A DNA stretch of 64,000 bases, taken from assembly GCA_032718475.1 (NCBI GenBank), contig JAUCBJ010006114.1, forward strand, positions 1 to 64,000. Reading direction: 5' to 3'. The DNA is from Nemertoderma westbladi. Its lineage: Eukaryota > Xenacoelomorpha > Nemertodermatida > Nemertodermatidae. The notes beneath the pieces were generated by a model. It made no database searches. It had not been told where the DNA came from and was given only the letters and a program-made list of their open reading frames with translations. Made by a program: the position numbers and the translations under genes. This document shows positions 9,194-19,500 of the stretch, one piece after another; position 1 is the stretch's first letter, and each line of letters starts with the position of its first letter.

Positions 9194-10441
9194 CTAAGAA
9201 GCTAAATCTTCAATCAACTCTTTCGGGAAGTTGTTGTCCATACTTCGATGACCCTCAGTGGATAAATTCATCCATTTAATATTTGGGTTACTAGGCCATC
9301 CTAGACTCTTTGCAAAGCTAGAGCTTCCGTCCTCATCCTGGTATTCTTTTATAGCAACAACGACACCCTCAATCCAGGCGTTATCAGTGTTTCTTCTGGC
9401 ATCCACGTAACCTTTATAAATCACTTTACCTTTTTTATTGAGAATATCTTGAAAATATTCCTCTTCGTTTCGCCTAAGTTGGTCTAAATATCGTGTATTC
9501 AAATATTCCTTACCTCTACATTTTTTCTCCAATCCCGACTCGTTGCATCTAACGATCGCTCTACTTAAGGTTTGATTGACTGTCTCCCCTGGTAGAATAA
9601 CATCCCCCGGTGCATTCCAACCCCGTTTTATTTTCTTACTCCCAACCACAAGAAACTTAATCATAGGTTTCTCATTTCTACATTGTTCTATGCTACTGGA
9701 CCCCCCCGATGTAAGTGTATGTTTGTCCCAATCCGCGCTAAAAACTAAGAGATAGGCTACGTGATTCGGTCCCCACCATCCCAATGCACCTCTCCCTCTC
9801 AAACCGGTTCTTCCACAAGGATTCAGCGGCACTCCTTCAACCACCGAGTACTTCCCTTCGTAACTTATACGATCAACATCTCCATCGATCGTATTGAAAT
9901 TCAACTTCGATAAATACTGCGGATGTGTTCCTAAATCGCCACGGATGTACGGGCTCAAGAAATTACCACGAATTGCGTACCAGCGCGGTGCCCAATTACC
10001 AGGAACTGTGTACGAGTCTGGATGGTAGTTAAGGAATTTAGTACTCCAACGAACCTGCTCGTCACTCACAGGGAAGCGGGAAACTTTAGGCCAGTCACCT
10101 TTTCCACCATAAGTTTTCGCTCGAGCTCTCCTGTGGATTTCAGGTAGGTTGCCATTCTTATTTTTTAATTTCTTTATCAACTTAAAGATTCCTGCAGCAA
10201 AAATTCCCACTGATCCTACAACAACTCCAAGTCCAACAACTGGTAAGAGGCCTTTAGCGATTCCATCACTTTCAACGGGACTATTGGCAACAGAAGAACC
10301 AGTTGCTAATTCATTACTTGCGTTGATATCATTATTAACGGCGGCGCCAAGACCCTTTTCTACGGAAGCAGTACCCGCAAGTGTTCCCCTTGATTTCTCG
10401 TTGCATTCACCACCTTGGAGATTACCACACTTTTCATCCAT
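9194..10441 (-). CDS. membrane-anchored NUDT9/TRPM2-C-terminus-like protein
   Basis: Single open frame of 415 residues from the first ATG (10441). The frame opens slightly further upstream without an ATG, so an upstream exon is possible. A hydrophobic segment at about residues 64-86 (GLLPVVGLGVVVGSVGIFAA), followed by KLIKKLKNKN, looks like a single membrane anchor. The rest matches the NUDT9 ADP-ribose domain, with VRWSTKFLNYHPDSYTVP, FNTIDGDVDRISYEGKY, NPCGRTGLRGRGALGWWGPN and VIYKGYVDARRNTDNAW. NUDT9 hydrolyses ADP-ribose; in the TRPM2 channel the same fold senses it. The Nudix signature is lost: where NUDT9 has a G-x5-E-x7-RE-x2-EE pattern, this protein has GDVILPGE then RAIVRC, so the metal-binding glutamates are missing. 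I infer binding rather than hydrolysis. No channel segments are present. Confidence 0.88.
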   Translation of the reverse strand: MDEKCGNLQGGECNEKSRGTLAGTASVEKGLGAAVNNDINASNELATGSSVANSPVESDGIAKGLLPVVGLGVVVGSVGIFAAGIFKLIKKLKNKNGNLPEIHRRARAKTYGGKGDWPKVSRFPVSDEQVRWSTKFLNYHPDSYTVPGNWAPRWYAIRGNFLSPYIRGDLGTHPQYLSKLNFNTIDGDVDRISYEGKYSVVEGVPLNPCGRTGLRGRGALGWWGPNHVAYLLVFSADWDKHTLTSGGSSSIEQCRNEKPMIKFLVVGSKKIKRGWNAPGDVILPGETVNQTLSRAIVRCNESGLEKKCRGKEYLNTRYLDQLRRNEEEYFQDILNKKGKVIYKGYVDARRNTDNAWIEGVVVAIKEYQDEDGSSSFAKSLGWPSNPNIKWMNLSTEGHRSMDNNFPKELIEDLAS

Positions 10442-10920
10442 TGCCTGTTTTAACTCCTGTTTCACCCGAAAACTAATTTTCTAATGATTTTACTTATATC
10501 ATGTTGCTTTACATATTTTCTACAAGTAGGTACCAAGGCGTCCTAATTAGATTACTTAGTATATATAATGGAAATTTTAGGTAAATAAAAAATGAAATAG
10601 TTTGTAAAAATTAGAATAAATTTTTCATGTTTATTTTTGTTCCTCCATACCAGCCCTACAAATTTACTACAGTTTAAAAATTCTAGAACGTTAGCTAGTG
10701 TCAAATTTTGTCTTTATAGCTAACCAATTTGGTAGAGAATTGACCTAAGTCAAGTTTTGCAAACTAATATTCGATTGTATGGCTTTATTAACCCTCCGTT
10801 TCCTGTGAACGTTGATACATTATTCTGAAAAGTTTAGCTGTTTGAATGTATAGAATTTCTAGGGAAATGGAACAGGACAAGTAGTCTTTCTTTTTCAAGT
10901 AGACTAAGTGTTGACTGTAT
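10442..10920. other. intergenic, no recognisable feature
   Basis: AT-rich upstream region of the NUDT9-like gene. I see no repeat, exon or clear promoter motif. Confidence 0.5.
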
Positions 10921-10929
10921 ATTTTATAG

Positions 10930-11745
10930 ACAGCAATGCAAAGTGCTGGTGGACACAATCATTTCAGCAAAGGAATCTTTTTATAGATAATATTATTAAT
11001 GAAAAATTCAGGAGATCAGAAAACACTGTTTTCTGTGGCAAACAAAATTATCTACAGACACAACAGCAGCACACTCCCGACTCATGACTCAGACCTTCAG
11101 CTGGCGAATATGTTCGCCTCTAGTTTGACAAGAAAATTAATGATATACGTGAAACTTTAACGACTGAGCAGGCGGTTACTAAAAGTGTGCCTTGTTGTAA
11201 CCAACGAGACCCGCATCTGCATGTTAACCCACCCGTTGCCAACTGTGAGCAATCCGATCCACGTGTTGGCATTAATATTCAATTTAGTAAAGGTGATCCT
11301 TTACAACGATTCCTTGAAATCTCACCGGAAACTACTGAATCTCTAATTAAAGAATCAAAGTCAAAATCAAGGCCACGTGATACAATTCCGACAAAATTAG
11401 TTAAACTGTCCATAGCACTACTGTTGCCAATTATAACAATGATTATAAATATATCATTGTCGATCTTACTCAAAGCGCAAAGCCCTTAAATATGGCTTGC
11501 CCCAAGGCTCCGTTTTGGGGCCGGTTCTATTTAGTATATACACTCGCAGTCTTTCAACTGTTATACGAAAGCACGGTCTAACTACCACCTTTACGCAGAT
11601 GACACACAAATCTATATTGCCTTTAAGCCTGAATGTAAAGAATCAGCAGTTGAAGTTATACTGAGAGTTGTCTACGTGACATAAAGACATGGTTGAGGTC
11701 TAACCTATTAAAGATGGGCTAGAGTTCCGTATAGAACTGCATTTT
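10930..11745 (+). pseudogene. CR1-like LINE reverse transcriptase fragment
   Basis: Pieces in several frames. Near 11187-11489 the peptide reads SLIKESKSKSRPRDTIPTKL then LLPIITMIINISL, the start of a CR1-type RT. From about 11480, in another frame, follows YGLPQGSVLGPVLF, the conserved loop before the catalytic strand. The segment upstream (10930-11160) matches the linker before RT. The palm core between these blocks is deleted and frames are broken, so this is a dead 5'- and 3'-truncated copy. Confidence 0.8.
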
Positions 11746-12469
11746 TATAACTTATGTCATTCTTACTATGGCAACATTGAAGAGTTCTAGAACAATAGAA
11801 AAGTATTATATACTTTTCTAGAACATAAACAAGATAAAAATATAATGTTCTAGAACATATAGCTAGTTTTTTTTTAATTTTAAAATAGCTAGTAAATTTA
11901 AAAAAATATCCAATTTGGAGATAAATTTTCTAATAAATAAATAATATAAATAAATAAATTTTTTGTATTACTAGCTATTTTAAATTTGAAAAATAACTAG
12001 CTATATGTTCTAGAACAATATATTATTTGTATTATTTATGCTCTAGAATAGTTTATAATATATATAATATTACATAAATAAAATAAAAAATAACAATGTG
12101 TTCTAAAACATATAGTAGTTTTTTTTTAATTTTAAAATAGCTAGTAATTTTAACAAATAATACAATTTGGTATCGGTAAAATTTTTTTAATAATAATATA
12201 AATAAATAAATTTTTTATTACTTTTTATTTATATTATATAAACTTTTTATATAAACTTTTTATATATATATTTATTACTTTTTTATTATTTTTTATTACT
12301 AGCTATTTCAAATTTAAAAAATAACTATCTATATGTTCTAGAACATTATATATTTTATTTTATTTGTGTTCTAGAATAGTATATAATACTTTTATATTGT
12401 TCTAGAACTCTTCAATGTTGCCATAGTAACAATGACATAAGTTTTAAAAATGCAGTTCTATACGGAACT
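11723..12469. mobile_element. 747-bp palindromic AT-rich MITE or foldback element
   Basis: The two ends are reverse complements over about 75 bases (AGTTCCGTATAGAACTGCAT at the left, its complement at the right ending 12469). The interior also folds on itself, with repeated palindromes GTTCTAGAAC and mirrored blocks ATAGCTAGTTTTTTTTTAAT. It has no coding capacity. The inverted ends contain the X-box-like word GTTGCCATAGTAAC (12417-12430). I found no certain target duplication. Confidence 0.8.
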
Positions 12470-13916
12470 GTTACCAAAAAACCTCATGATAAAAGCCCTT
12501 TTCATATGAAAAAATTGGTCAAATTATGGGCACCCAAAGGGGAGGAATGCCCTATCTATACAGTAGTTTAGGACGCCTTGCTAGCTAGGTACATTGTAGT
12601 AAAAACACAGTTGATTTCGTTTTATTCTAGAAGTTTAAATAATCATGGTTACAATCATACAGTATATAGGAGAGGGAATAGAACATATAGTCAGGTCGCT
12701 TAACCTCGAAAATAAGGTTAATGTGGACGTTGTGGACAAACTTCCCATAATTGGCATAGGTGTAGGTAGGTAATTACCATACCTTTCATTTTTTAAGGGG
12801 AACCAACTTTGCAACATTATTTATCTGTCCCATATTACCATGACAACAGGAGGTCATTTACAAAAGCCAACTTTCCAATAAACCTACAGTCTTCTAACCT
12901 TGACTTACACCCCACATATCGCCCGAGATTCCATTGACGTCATTTGTAAAACCCGGTTACCATGGCAACTGCTTCAAAAACGAGTTTCAAACGCCGATTT
13001 TCAGTAAATATCCGATAAATATAAAACCATTGATTAATAATTGTTCCCCATTTGGAAAAGTCATCTAACATTATAAAAAAAGTTAATAAACAAAGTTTGC
13101 CTCTTTTACCAGTGTAACCGATATCATTTGGAATGTGAACAAAATATTGAAAAAACATATTCAGTTTACTTCAACTTTGATCATATGCACATACCTTAGT
13201 TCCTCGTTACATAGTAGAGGCCTATGACCACTAGCACAGTTAATATAGTTACCATAGCAACGGGTATTATTTATGCACTTCCGCTTTCTTATTTTTCATA
13301 TTTTCATATTTGGAAGGTAATAATTTTCTTGATTAGAAAAATATATATCTGTGGTCTCTCATAGCTATTTTTTTAATGTAAATAATTACTCATGACCATA
13401 GTAACGGGAGAGTTCCCTCTTATACACTAATTGCTGGGTGGAATTTCTCAAAATTTTGTGAAATATGAACACTGAAGTATATGGAAACATATTATGGACA
13501 AAAATTTCTAAAATTAATTTATGTTTACTTACTATACTTGCACAGCAACAAAGGTTTTCCGTAGCAACCATACATTTTTTCACGGTATTCTAAGCAAAAA
13601 CAAGTTTCCTGCATCAGTATAATGCTTTCCATAGCAACGGCGGGTTTTGCATAGCAACGGTAAGTTTTACATAGCAATGATGAATTTACCATAGCAACCT
13701 GGAACATATCTTAGCAACGGAGCTATTTTGACAGCAATAACAAGTTTTTTTCGTAGAGTGTTACATATGAAAGGCAATACATCCTTAGCAACAGCCATCT
13801 ACGAGAAATGGTGCTCTGCAATGTCGAATTTGGTAGAAATATTGGAAATTTATCAAAGCAACGTAGTGTTTATTTATATAGCTAGATAACAATTAGTAAA
13901 ACTATTAAAGTTTTTC
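12470..13916. promoter_or_regulatory. cluster of RFX X-box-like motifs in non-coding DNA
   Basis: Perfect X-box-type palindromes occur at 12956-12969 (GTTACCATGGCAAC) and 13248-13261 (GTTACCATAGCAAC), with a near match at 12834-12847 (ATTACCATGACAAC). From about 13393 to 13860 come about ten half sites of the form CATAGCAAC or CGTAGCAAC, roughly 20 bases apart. RFX factors bind GTNRCC-N0-3-RGYAAC and control ciliary genes. The nearest gene start is that of the NUDT9-like gene, 2.5 kb away. It may be a decayed tandem repeat. Function is inference. Confidence 0.5.
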
Positions 13917-14200
13917 TCATTGACAGCAAAGTTCTGTACATTTCCAATTTGCAATTTTGCAAGCACATCTTGTGCCACACCCATTCTTACTCTTGCAAGC
14001 ACACTTCACTAATTCCTTGCCTGCTTTGGAAGCAATTGGAAGTATATTCCAGACGGGATTCCAGACAGAAATGCACCACCGCAGCGCCATCAACAACTCT
14101 GACATATGTGTTAGGGACGTATCTCTCAGAATTCTGCACTTACAAATTGACCAAATCGGATTCCTAGAGGCAGTCTTCCACCATCAGATAATGAAGTTGG
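13917..14200 (-). pseudogene. cysteine-rich (CXC-like) transposon-associated relic
   Basis: The minus-strand peptide has VWNPVWNILPIASKAG followed by the pattern CACKSKNGCGTRCACK and CTELC. This arrangement of paired cysteines after a Trp/Pro-rich lead is widespread as a C-terminal piece of repeat-derived proteins in invertebrate genomes and resembles tesmin/TSO1 CXC repeats. Only a short stretch survives. The parent family is not known to me. Confidence 0.45.
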
Positions 14201-14759
14201 AAATATATGGTTCTCGTGTTGTAAACAACCTTTGTAGCTGGTCGAGCTCCCCGCCAAAACTTTTTTTTCTCTTTTCTCTCAGACGCTACTTATTTTGGTA
14301 TGATGATACGTCCATACCTTCTATTACTGCTTTCCTTGTCGGATTTCCCAAATTTCAAATTATTTAGCCTCAAAAAGCAGTTAAAAATGCCTATTTAGTA
14401 ATACTTAATACGGCCTCTGTCGGTTTTACTTTTCGTCTTTGTAATGTCATTGGAGCCGCCTTTGTCCTCAGATTCATTTACTGTTACAGAATCGCATCCA
14501 CAAATAAATCACAACACCCGTTTTGTTATAACGCCATTATTGCCTTCGTTTCTTTCAGGAATAATATATATCATACCGCAACACGCTGTATAGCGTCTTA
14601 CTATAATTATAATAATAATTGATTAATTATTATGTTATTTTAATTATTATTGATTATCATACAGTAAATGAACATTAAATGCCCTCTCATTTATCTGCTT
14701 TTAATCCGTTCAAGATGAAACTTGGCAAATTTGTACCAGATCATGAGCGGTATCATTCA

Positions 14760-15300
14760 AAGGCGGCTATTCCGTCTGCAGTTCTCTAGTCTGCCGCTAG
14801 AGGGCGAAATATCTCAAAGTGAAATACTTTACCCGTTCCGTTATTTATTACCCGTTCCGTTGTTTATTACACGTCCCGTTATTTTTTACCCGTTCGGAAA
14901 CATGTCAGATGTGTGCTAGAGCACATATCTGTGTCTTTGCGGGGTCGATAATCAGTCTGCAGTTCTCAGGTCAGCCGCTAGAGGGCAAAATGTATGAAAT
15001 TGAAAACCTTCTCCCATTTCCGTGATATTCATTCGTTTAATCTGAAACATCGTATATATATACTATGTTTCGTCTTTATGAAGAAGGTGATCGGTTTACA
15101 GTTCTTCTGTCTGTCGCTAGAGGGCAAAATGTCTGAAAGTGCAAACCTACCATTTATTCCTTGATTTAATTAGCTTAAGCTGAATCTTGGCATATATGTA
15201 CTAGAAAACTAGTTGCGTTTTTGTTGGGACGGTAATCCCTCTGAAGTTTCCCAGTCTACCGCTATTTGTCAGAAATTAAAACCTTCAGCCATATCGCTGT
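14760..15300 (+). repeat. degenerate tandem repeat with CTCF-like core, about 140-180 bp period
   Basis: Four diverged units start with CTGCAGTTCTC-like words and share CCGCTAGAGGGC. The core is at 14794-14806, 14975-14986 and 15114-15125 (first base T); a fourth unit near 15260 has lost it. The units continue with AAAATGTCTGAAAGTGAAAACC. The core fits the CTCF consensus CCNSYAGRKGGC. The stretch 14370-14760 holds nothing else. Confidence 0.7.
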
Positions 15301-15309
15301 TTGTAATCT

Positions 15310-16180
15310 TTTCTTCCTGATATTTACCTGGCACATATATTCTAGACCTCAGACTGAGTTTTTGTGAGGTCTTAAATCGACATAATCGACATAATGGCAG
15401 TTACCCGTCTGATTCCAGGAGGTGAAGTGATTAGGGGACATCTGCTTAGATCTTGTTAATAATTATTTCGAGTTGAAACTTAAAATAAGTTTATGTCACG
15501 TGCTGCGCTAATGATCCGACATATACGATTTATATAAAGTCTAACCACATCTCACTTTAGGTTCTCGTTTCATATATCATTGACACGTTTCGCTCGTTCG
15601 TGTCATTATTCCAACACGATCCAGTGTGAAATATATTGTTATTATAATTATTGCTCTTGTAATATATTCATTGTTATAAAATTCATATAATGCCTTATTT
15701 ATCCCGCATTTAGCAAACAATGTCAAGAGAAGCGACAACTCTCTTTAATTTAAACATGAAGAATATTAATGAAACTCTGTTTGATCCCGGAGCGGTCTTC
15801 GACACTTCCATTGTACAAACTTTACCACCTCTAGACTCAAATTCATTGCACAATCCTTGCACTGGACTACCAACTACACAATGCACTGTAAGATTCCATA
15901 TAGTCTGTGACATTAGTTCTTTAGTTAGTGAAATGCAAACTGCAAGCGCAATGATAATAAAGCTTCTGAAACTAGTTCTCTACTTCAGAGAACTAGCTTC
16001 TCTCTAACTATTAATTTAGTAGTTTAGAGTTTAGTAGTTCAGTTTAGATTTCAACCATTCAGTTGTTTTGAGCACTAGACTCCTATTTTAAATATTACTA
16101 ACAATTTTTATTTGCTTTCAGCAAATAACTCACTTTACTACTGTCGGTGTCTGTGACTGTAGTTGCCGGATATCTGCTTC
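15310..16180. other. no recognisable gene
   Basis: A 95-codon open frame beginning at 15720 on the plus strand matches no family I know and lacks coding support. The rest is AT-rich. Confidence 0.45.
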
Positions 16181-16184
16181 ATTT

Positions 16185-16490
16185 ACTTTTTCTAGTGTGA
16201 ACCCTAGATCTTCACCAGTTGTGGCCGTCCTCATTGCGTAATACAATAGAATTTTAAATAATAATAGTTCCAATGTGTCGCCTTGAAGTACACCAGCCAT
16301 GGTTGGGAAAAAATCAGTCTCACCATCTGGAAAGAGTATCTGAGCATATGTTTTACAATATTACCATCCAATGGCAGCGACAATTATTTCTGGTATTCCA
16401 TAAGCTTTTAGGATTTCCAGCATTTTAATACTATAGTTGCAGAGTTTAAATGCTTTCTTAAAGTCTCCAAATCTAAACTGTAGGAAGGTT
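16185..16490 (-). pseudogene. RTE-like LINE reverse transcriptase fragment
   Basis: The minus strand gives FGDFKKAFKLCNYSIKMLEI, AYGIPEIIVAAIGW with a stop, then FPDGETDFFPTMAGVLQGDT. These are RT blocks of the same family as the copy at 25.7-27.2 kb (FKKAFD, GVLQGDTLAP). A stop codon and the truncation directly against the 43-bp minisatellite show a dead fragment. Confidence 0.8.
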
Positions 16491-16519
16491 TATTGACTTA
16501 ATTCCTTCAACAAGTCTTC

Positions 16520-19500
16520 GTAGCTAACGTGTGTAGACTGGACATACCAGTTTCCCCCCTGTCTCCACTAACGTGTGTAGACTGGACATACCAGTTTCCT
16601 TCCTGTCTCCACTAACGTGTGTAGACTGGACATACCAGTTTCCTCCCTGTCCCCACTAACGTGTGTAGACTGGACGTGGACATACCACTTTCCTCCCTGT
16701 CCCCACTAACGAGTATAGACTGGACGTGGACATACCAATTTCCTCCCTACCCTGTCTCCACTAACGTGTGTAGACTGGACATACCAGTTTCCTCCCTGTC
16801 CCCACTAACGTGTATAGACTGGACGTGGACATACCAATTTCCTCCCTACCCTGTCTCCACTAACGTGTGTAGACTGGACATACCAGTTTCCTTCCTGTCT
16901 CCACTAACGTGTGTAGACTGGACATACCAGTTTCCTCCCTGTCCCCACTAACGTGTGTAGACTGGACATACCAGTTTTCCCCCTGTCCCCACTAACGTGT
17001 GTAGACTGGACATACCAGTTTTCCCCCTGTCTCCACTAACGTGTGTAGACTGAACATACCAGTTTCCCCCTGTCCCACTAACGTGTGTAGACTGGACATT
17101 CCAGTTTCCCCCCTGTCTCCACTAACGTGTGTAGACTGGACATACCAGTTTTCCCCCTGTCTCCACTAACGTGTGTAGACTGCACATACCAGTTTCCCCC
17201 TGTCCCACTAACGTGTGTAGACTGGACATTCCAGTTTCCCCCCTGTCTCCACTAACGTGTGTAGACTGGACATACCAGTTTCCCCCTGTCCCACTAACGT
17301 GTGTAGACTGGACATACCAGTTTTCCCCCTGTCTCCACTAACGTGTGTAGACTGCACATACCAGTTTCCCCCTGTCCCACTAACGTGTGTAGACTGGACA
17401 TTCCAGTTTCCCCCCTGTCTCCACTAACGTGTGTAGACTGGACATACCAGTTTTCCCCCTGTCTCCACTAACGTGTGTAGACTGCACATACCAGTTTCCC
17501 CCTGTCCCACTAACGTGTGTAGACTGGACATTCCAGTTTCCCCCCTGTCTCCACTAACGTGTGTAGACTGGACATACCAGTTTCCCCCTGTCCCACTAAC
17601 GTGTGTAGACTGGACATACCAGTTTTCCCCCTGTCTCCACTAACGTGTGTAGACTGCACATACCAGTTTCCCCCTGTCCCACTAACGTGTGTAGACTGGA
17701 CATTCCAGTTTCCCCCCTGTCTCCACTAACGTGTGTAGACTGGACATACCAGTTTCCCCCCTGTCTCCACTAACGTGTGTAGACTAGACTGGACATACCA
17801 GTTTCCTCCCTGTCCCCACTAACGTGTGTAGACTGGACATTCCAGTTTCCCCCCTGTCTCCACTAACGTGTGTAGACTGGACATACCAGTTTCCCCCTGT
17901 CCCACTAACGTGTGTAGACTGGACATACCAGTTTTCCCCCTGTCTCCACTAACGTGTGTAGACTGCACATACCAGTTTCCCCCTGTCCCACTAACGTGTG
18001 TAGACTGGACATACCAGTTACCTCCCTGTCTCCACTAACGTGTGTAGACTGGACATACCAGTTTCCTCCCTGTCCCCACTAACGTGTGTAGACTGGACAT
18101 ACCAGTTTTCCCCCTGTCTCCACTAACGTGTGTAGACTGCACATACCAGTTTCCCCCTGTCCCACTAACGTGTGTAGACTGGACATTCCAGTTTCCCCCC
18201 TGTCTCCACTAACGTGTGTAGACTGGACATACCAGTTTCCCCCTGTCCCACTAACGTGTGTAGACTGGACATTCCAGTTTCCCCCCTGTCTCCACTAACG
18301 TGTGTAGACTGGACATACCAGTTTCCCCCTGTCCCACTAACGTGTGTAGACTGGACATTCCAGTTTCCCCCCTGTCTCCACTAACGTGTGTAGACTAGAC
18401 ATACCAGTTTCCCCCTGTCCCACTAACGTGTGTAGACTGGACATTTCAGTTTCCCCCCTGTCTCCACTAACGTGTGTAGACTGGACATACCAGTTTCCCC
18501 CTGTCCCACTAACGTGTGTAGACTGCACATACCAGTTTCCCCCTGTCCCACTAACGTGTGTAGACTGGACATTCCAGTTTCCTCCCTGTCCCCACTAACG
18601 TGTGTAGACTGGACATTCCAGTTTCCCCCCTGTCTCCACTAACGTGTGTAGACTGGACATACCAGTTTCCTCCCTGTCTCCACTAACGTGTGTAGACTGG
18701 ACATTCCAGTTTCCCCCCTGTCTCCACTAACGTGTGTAGACTGGACATACCAGTTTCCTCCCTGTCCCCACTAACGTGTGTAGACTGGACATTCCAGTTT
18801 CCCCCCTGTCTCCACTAACGTGTGTAGACTGGACATACCAGTTTCCTCCCTGTCCCCACTAACGTGTGTAGACTGGACATACCAATTTCCTCCCTACCCT
18901 GTCTCCACTAACGTGTGTAGACTGGACATACCAGTTTCCTCCCTGTCCCCACTAACGTGTGTAGACTGGACATACCAATTTCCTCCCTACCCTGTCTCCA
19001 CTAACGTGTGTAGACTGGACATTCCAGTTTCCTCCCTGTCCCCACTAACTTGTGTAGACTGGACATACCAGTTTCCTCCCTGTCCCCACTAACGTGTGTA
19101 GACTGGACATTCCAGTTTCCCCCCTGTCTCCACTAACGTGTGTAGACTGGACATACCAGTTTCCTCCCTGTCCCCACTAACGTGTGTAGACTGCACATAC
19201 CAGTTTCCCCCTGTCCCACTAACGTGTGTAGACTGGACATTCCAGTTTCCCCCTGTCTCCACTAACGTGTGTAGACTGGACATACCAGTTTCCCCCCTGT
19301 CCCCACTAACATGTGTAGACTAGACGTGGACATACCAGTTTCCTCCCTGTCTCCACTAACGTGTGTAGACTGGACAAACCAGTTTCCTCCCTGTCTCCAC
19401 TAACGTGTGTAGACTGGACAAACCAGTTTCCTCCCTGTCGCCACTAACGTGTGTATACTGGACATACCAGTTTCCTCCCTGTCCCCACTAACGTGTGTAG

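Noticed and set aside
15710-16007. Open frames on both strands as a small gene
   Set aside because: No recognisable domain, no splice context, both strands open; support too weak.
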